A DNA stretch of 42,817 nucleotides. Origin: an uncultured Bacteroidales bacterium (GTDB lineage: Bacteria; Bacteroidota; Bacteroidia; Bacteroidales; WCHB1-69). Positions 39,238 to 42,817 of the stretch are shown here, piece by piece. Position numbers and translations under genes: made by a program. The stretch covers positions 306,587 through 349,403 of the forward strand of contig OMYJ01000002.1 of the NCBI GenBank assembly GCA_900315245.1. The letters are read 5' to 3'. Position 1 is the stretch's first letter; every line of letters starts with the position of its first letter. The notes beneath the pieces are model-generated. The model was not told the DNA's origin, made no database searches, and saw only the letters and a list, made by a program, of their open reading frames with translations.

Positions 39238-40314
39238 CTATTGCTGTTTTAAGAAATAAGACAGCGGCTGTAACTGACGGTCAAAGTGAAAATACTGACA
39301 CTGAACAAGATGCGAATCATCGCCATTAAAAACAGCGTAAAATCTGTCTCGATTGTAAGGTTCATTTTTCGCTCTCTCCATACCGCCTACAATGGCATCG
39401 AGATAGTAAGGGTCCATTTCCAGTTTGCGGTACATATCCAACGTTGTTTTATTGCCATCAACATCAGTTAACGTTATGGTTTTGAAGTGGTTGAACTTTA
39501 TGATGGAATCTTTGGCACCGTTTGTCATATTGGAGACATATAACTCATAATTCTTATCCCTGTATTCGGAAAGCATGTCCAGCAGTTTCGCCGTATCATA
39601 ATCCGTAATTTGCTCTTTATTAATGTTGTACAAACTAAAGAATCGGGCACCCGTTTTTTCCACATAGTAAGATTCTTCGGGATGTTCGAAATCTTCCACC
39701 TGCAGGGATTGTATGCGGGTGATTTTTGTCGAGAAGAGGTCGCAGCTGTACCATTCAACGGGATTGTAAGCGTAAAAGGGGGTCAGGAAGCCCCGGAATC
39801 CGGGGATATAGACGATACAGGGTTCGTCAAAGCCTTCCAGAATGGCAAAATTGGCCACGTTATCCATCGTGGAGGGTCCCATGTAGTAGGTCTTCACATT
39901 CCGTTCCTTTTTGAAGAAGGGGATGCCGAACAGCTTGAATTTCGGGGCGTTTTGGTAGATTTCCACCTTGATGGCATTCACGGACATCATTTTGTTGATG
40001 TTGGACTGTGCGGTTTTGGCCACGATTTGCTGGAGGGTGATGTTATGGATGGTGGAAAGCAACTCGTCCATCTTTTGCGACATGGCCTTGACGGAATCCT
40101 GGACATACCACCCGTCATCGTGCCTCACCAGAAGGGCGTGCATGCCGGTCATGTCGGCGATGAAGATTTTGGTGATGTTGTTGGTGTCTTTGACGGCAAA
40201 CAGTTCGGAGGTGGGTTTTACTTTGCCGATTTTCCCGGTTTTGGCCAGGATCAGGCACAGACATCCAACGAGCAGCAAACAACCTAAGATAATGGCGATA
40301 ATTTTCTTTTTCAT
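39238..40314 (-). CDS. DUF4340-family exported protein
   Basis: This is a 358-residue protein with an N-terminal hydrophobic anchor (KKKIIAIILGCLLLVGCLCL; the cysteine could be lipidated). The body has repeated beta units (TKIFIADMTGMHALLVRHDD, YMGPSTMDNVANFAILEG) common to DUF4340, a family of unknown function often near gliding- or export-related genes in Bacteroidetes. The ATG at 40314 is 25 bases after TATTTTTG; the long frame upstream covers repeats. ribD and yigZ follow directly. Confidence 0.75.
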   Translation of the reverse strand: MKKKIIAIILGCLLLVGCLCLILAKTGKIGKVKPTSELFAVKDTNNITKIFIADMTGMHALLVRHDDGWYVQDSVKAMSQKMDELLSTIHNITLQQIVAKTAQSNINKMMSVNAIKVEIYQNAPKFKLFGIPFFKKERNVKTYYMGPSTMDNVANFAILEGFDEPCIVYIPGFRGFLTPFYAYNPVEWYSCDLFSTKITRIQSLQVEDFEHPEESYYVEKTGARFFSLYNINKEQITDYDTAKLLDMLSEYRDKNYELYVSNMTNGAKDSIIKFNHFKTITLTDVDGNKTTLDMYRKLEMDPYYLDAIVGGMERAKNEPYNRDRFYAVFNGDDSHLVQCQYFHFDRQLQPLSYFLKQQ

Positions 40315-40338
40315 ATTGTCAAAACGGATTTCAGGCCG

Positions 40339-40346
40339 CAAAAATA
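40339..40346 (-). promoter_or_regulatory. -7 promoter element for DUF4340-ribD-yigZ, TATTTTTG
   Basis: Exact minus-strand match 25 bases before the ATG at 40314. Confidence 0.7.
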
Positions 40347-40374
40347 CAATTTTTTCCGACTGGCGGCGAGGATG

Positions 40375-40640
40375 AATGTTGAATGTTGAGGCGATGAAAC
40401 GATGAAGGCCGATGAAACGGTTAACGGGCGAAATAACCGGCCACGGCACCATTCCCCTTCTCTTAGAAGGGGTGCCCGCAGGGCGGGGTAGTAATATAGA
40501 CAGATTGGCCGCAGGCCATCATTGTGAAAAACAGATAAAGAGACGATTAGATGACACGATGATACGATGGCTTTAACCCTTGAACCTTGAAACCTGAAAC
40601 TCGAAGATTGAAAATCTTAAATGTTAACAGCTAAATAACA
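40375..40640. repeat. Mosaic of short hairpins and tandem words
   Basis: A gene-free stretch of several repeat types. There is CGATGAAACG repeated near 40391-40420; CCCCTTCT-CTT-AGAAGGGG at 40454-40473; GCCC-GCA-GGGC just after it; and GGCC-GCA-GGCC near 40508-40518. GATGACACGATGATACGATG follows, and the CCTTGAACCTTGAAACCTG words. The GCA loops have the same GNA pattern as the GAA-loop hairpins of 1-2066. No gene is seen. Confidence 0.6.
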
Positions 40641-40691
40641 ACCAGAAAAAATATTTTTTATTTTCAACAACGTGTCGTAAAAGAAAAAATG

Positions 40692-40699
40692 TATTTTTG
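40692..40699 (+). promoter_or_regulatory. -7 promoter element, TATTTTTG
   Basis: Exact match 43 bases before the DUF5618-like start. Confidence 0.7.
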
Positions 40700-40742
40700 C
40701 GGCGTATTATTTTATTCATCAAAACCAAAAAAACAATAAGTT

Positions 40743-41144
40743 ATGGAAAAAGAGAATCAAATAGAAGAAGCCCGGAGATACGTGGCCAATGCGGAAGAGG
40801 CCATCAAAAAAGCCAACTATGATCCTGAATTGAACAGCTATACAGACAGCAAGTACATCAAGGCGGCCGGGGACTATCTTTGGAAAGGATGCTTGATTGC
40901 CCTTGACGCTGTGTTTGATGTGCGCAAAGGGAAAGGCCGCCCTTCGATTGACAAGTACAAAATGGCTGTTGCCAAACGTGACAAAAAGCTGCTGAATTCC
41001 GTGAATATAGGCTATGATCTCATGCACCTTGTGATGGGTTACGACGGCAACAAGGACAAGAAAGTCTGTGACAGAGGTTTCGAGTATGCCAACGCCATCA
41101 TCGACTATTGCGAAAAGCTGCTTCCCGTGACGGTTTGCGCGTGA
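40743..41144 (+). CDS. DUF5618-like helical protein
   Basis: This is a 133-residue all-helical, charged protein without signal. It reads EEARRYVANAEEAIKKA at the N-terminus, KYIKAAGDYLWKGCLIALDA in the middle and DLMHLVMGYDGNKDKKVCDR further on. The layout resembles DUF5618, a Bacteroidales family with HEPN-like look and no known function; I place it there from general resemblance. Own promoter, monocistronic. Its C-terminus (VTVCA) leads into a short GTGACGGTTTGCG/GTGACGGTGTGCG direct repeat, so the end may again be repeat-shaped. Confidence 0.65.
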   Translation: MEKENQIEEARRYVANAEEAIKKANYDPELNSYTDSKYIKAAGDYLWKGCLIALDAVFDVRKGKGRPSIDKYKMAVAKRDKKLLNSVNIGYDLMHLVMGYDGNKDKKVCDRGFEYANAIIDYCEKLLPVTVCA

Positions 41145-41167
41145 CGGTGTGCGGTTTACGATTTACG

Positions 41168-41254
41168 AAGGGCGTGGCCGGGGGCTGCGCCCTTGTTTCA
41201 AGTTCAAAGTTCAAAGTTCAAAGTTCAAATATCGCACGTCACACGTCACACGTC
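41168..41254. repeat. Hairpin and short tandem words downstream of the DUF5618-like gene
   Basis: AAGGGCG (41168-41174) pairs with CGCCCTT (41188-41194) but lacks a T tract. Then AGTTCAAA is repeated four times (about 41197-41229) and ACGTCACAC twice (about 41236-41254). The rest to 41418 is AT-rich and contains nothing else recognisable. Confidence 0.55.
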
Positions 41255-41418
41255 TCATCGCTTATCAACACCTCCTCCATTTTTGTTCATAACAATTCCG
41301 GTTTGCCTGCAGATTGTTTGTAACAATTTTATTATCAACAAAGTATAAAGAATATTAATAAGTTTAACATTGTTGATAAAAAAAATTGATGCAAACTGCA
41401 CTTATATAGTGAATTATA

Positions 41419-41426
41419 TATTTTTG
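41419..41426 (+). promoter_or_regulatory. -7 promoter element for the adhesin, TATTTTTG
   Basis: Exact match 80 bases before the ATG at 41507; the leader is unusually long for this window. Confidence 0.65.
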
Positions 41427-41506
41427 TGGGTTAAAATGTCTGCATAGGTTTTTGCCCTTCCAGACAATGCCAAAATGATTGAAATGTGTAATAAAATCTT
41501 ATATTT

Positions 41507-42817
41507 ATGAAAAAATTTTTATCTTTTTTGCTTTTTGCGCTCTGCCTGACGGTGGCAGCGAATGCGCAAACCTTTGCGACGTATGATTTCGAGGACGGGA
41601 CGATTCCCTCAGATTTCACGAATGTTCAAAATGAGGAAAACTACGCTTGGATTGTCATCGACACCGTAGATGATGGCGGCAATGCCGTTCGGTGCATCAG
41701 GAGCAGCAACAGAGGGGTGGCTTCCTCCACCTCTGCCATCGAAATCACTCATGACTTTGCCTCCGACGGCTACATCACCTTCGATGCCTTGTGCATGGGT
41801 GAAGGTACCGGTACTGCATGGGACAGATGCATCTTTTACATTGACGGCGAGGCGCAGTTCACGTACGGGGCTCACATAGCGGGCTGGAACCATTATTCGT
41901 ACCCTGTTACTGCTGGTTCTCACACGTTCAAGTGGGTATATACGAAAGACCATTCCTTGAACTATCCTGGCGATGCCTTCTTTGTGGATAACATCGTGTT
42001 TGGCTTGGGCACTGATCCTTGCGAAGTTCCGTCCAACGTCACCGTCTCCGACATCACCGCCAACAGTGCCACAGTGGGCTGGACGGGCAATTCGACGGAA
42101 TACAACGTCCATTACAGAGTCCCAGGCGTTGAGACTGATACCGTATTCTTCGAAGACTTTGAGGACGCCGACAACTTTGTGGACGGACTTCCCAACGGCT
42201 GGACCTCCATTGACCATGACGGCGACGGATATAACTGGATATACCATAATAACTACGGTCTCTCGTCTGGAAGAATAACTAGTCATAGCGGAGTTGGGGT
42301 CATGTATTCCCAAAGTTACGATTTTGATGCTGGTGCTCTCACTCCAGACAATTGGCTCATCACACCCCAGATTGAACTTGGCAATATCGTGAAAGTATGG
42401 TTAACGGCACAAGACCCCAGCTATCCAGACGAACACTTCGCCATCTATCTTTCCACCACGGGCAATGATGTTACTGACTTCACCGTCACATTGCTGCCAA
42501 AAACCAAAGCTACTGGCGAATATGTGGAGTACACCGCTGACTTAAGGGCCTACGCCGGGCAGCAGGGCTACATCGCCATCCGCCACTTCAATGTCACCGA
42601 CGAGTTCTATCTCAATGTGGACGATTTTGGCGTTTACAATGAAGAACTCTGGACCACGATAACTGCCACTGGCAACACGGCAGAGCTCACCGACCTTGCT
42701 CCAGAGACCACCTACGAGGTGCAGGTGCAGGGCATCTGTGAGAGCGGCATGACCGAATGGACGGAACCTGTGATGTTCACCACCGAGCCAGCACCCACCT
42801 GCGTCATCGATACAATC
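41507..42817 (+). CDS. Secreted choice-of-anchor J / FN3 adhesin, 3' end missing
   Basis: The frame is open from ATG at 41507 to the window edge (437 codons, no stop). A signal peptide covers 1-21 (LTVAANAQ). A beta-sandwich module follows (TFATYDFEDGTIPSDF to FVDNIVFGLG), then an FN3 segment (PSNVTVSDITANSATVGW). A cleaved-adhesin/choice-of-anchor J module comes next, with FFEDFEDADNFVDGLPNGWT, the calcium-type loop DHDGDGYNW and NWLITPQIEL, and then FN3 sequence again (TAELTDLAPETTYEVQVQG). These domains occur in gingipain-type adhesins and type IX-secreted surface proteins. A C-terminal sorting domain would lie beyond the window. Confidence 0.85.
   Translation, partial: MKKFLSFLLFALCLTVAANAQTFATYDFEDGTIPSDFTNVQNEENYAWIVIDTVDDGGNAVRCIRSSNRGVASSTSAIEITHDFASDGYITFDALCMGEGTGTAWDRCIFYIDGEAQFTYGAHIAGWNHYSYPVTAGSHTFKWVYTKDHSLNYPGDAFFVDNIVFGLGTDPCEVPSNVTVSDITANSATVGWTGNSTEYNVHYRVPGVETDTVFFEDFEDADNFVDGLPNGWTSIDHDGDGYNWIYHNNYGLSSGRITSHSGVGVMYSQSYDFDAGALTPDNWLITPQIELGNIVKVWLTAQDPSYPDEHFAIYLSTTGNDVTDFTVTLLPKTKATGEYVEYTADLRAYAGQQGYIAIRHFNVTDEFYLNVDDFGVYNEELWTTITATGNTAELTDLAPETTYEVQVQGICESGMTEWTEPVMFTTEPAPTCVIDTI

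Noticed and set aside
38272..40346. FMN riboswitch before ribD
   Set aside because: ribD lies three bases behind the DUF4340 gene, and the leader ahead of that gene is only about 20 bases.

Overview
The window looks like a chromosomal segment from an uncultured gut- or rumen-type member of the Bacteroidales. Three things point there. Almost every transcription unit carries the Bacteroidetes -7 promoter element TAnnTTTG, 18-60 bases upstream of the start codon and without a Shine-Dalgarno sequence. The families are typical of the group: GH97, DUF4340, DUF5618-like, split transketolase, an S66/VanX pair, and a secreted choice-of-anchor J/FN3 adhesin. Both HypA and HydF are encoded, which suggests an anaerobe with hydrogenase metabolism. 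No phage, plasmid, rRNA or CRISPR array is visible.

Layout. 1-3.2 kb (+): hypA, an exported protein, and a pair of uncharacterised membrane proteins, separated by blocks of short hairpin repeats with a GAA loop. 3.4-4.2 kb: a REP-associated tyrosine transposase (RAYT) with its palindromes around it and inside its reading frame. 4.2-7.1 kb (-): sodium/solute symporter and hydF. 7.2-7.9 kb (-): an XRE regulator with a frameshifted upstream partner, probably a toxin-antitoxin remnant. 8.4-12 kb (-): S66 carboxypeptidase, a VanX-like dipeptidase and galactokinase. 12.2-14 kb (-): a large exported protein flanked by 36-bp direct repeats. 14.1-15.6 kb (+): an AbiE type IV toxin-antitoxin pair with a symmetric four-half-site operator. 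15.6-17.3 kb (+): ECF sigma factor, membrane partner, DUF937 protein. 17.4-25.1 kb: galactose mutarotase, a RelE/ParE toxin-antitoxin pair, a 43-aa small ORF, an FAD reductase coupled to a GH97 glycosidase, RfbC and a ClC channel. 25.2-28.1 kb (+): exported protein, ManA, TrmN6, tRNA-Ala(GGC). 28.1-35.5 kb (-): a six-gene operon tktN-lptF/G-GT4-dxs-phosphoesterase-vanX. 35.6-40.3 kb (-): ompA-like/mutY and DUF4340-ribD-yigZ operons. 40.7-42.8 kb (+): a DUF5618-like protein and the 5' part of a secreted adhesin that runs off the window.

Working together. GH97 (probably an alpha-galactosidase), GalM and GalK, all with their own -7 elements, would form a scattered galactoside route. The S66 peptidase and two VanX-like enzymes suggest turnover of cell-wall peptides. 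The dxs operon mixes isoprenoid, pentose-phosphate, glycan and LPS-export functions.

The most unusual layer is non-coding. Several repeat families sit at gene 3' ends, and in at least seven genes the stop codon lies inside a repeat. Three of these (hydF, galM, the second vanX) end on the TAG of a GTAG-ended palindrome. The GAA-loop repeats show compensatory stem changes, as expected if the hairpin itself is selected. Functions are inferred from sequence reading alone; no database search was possible.
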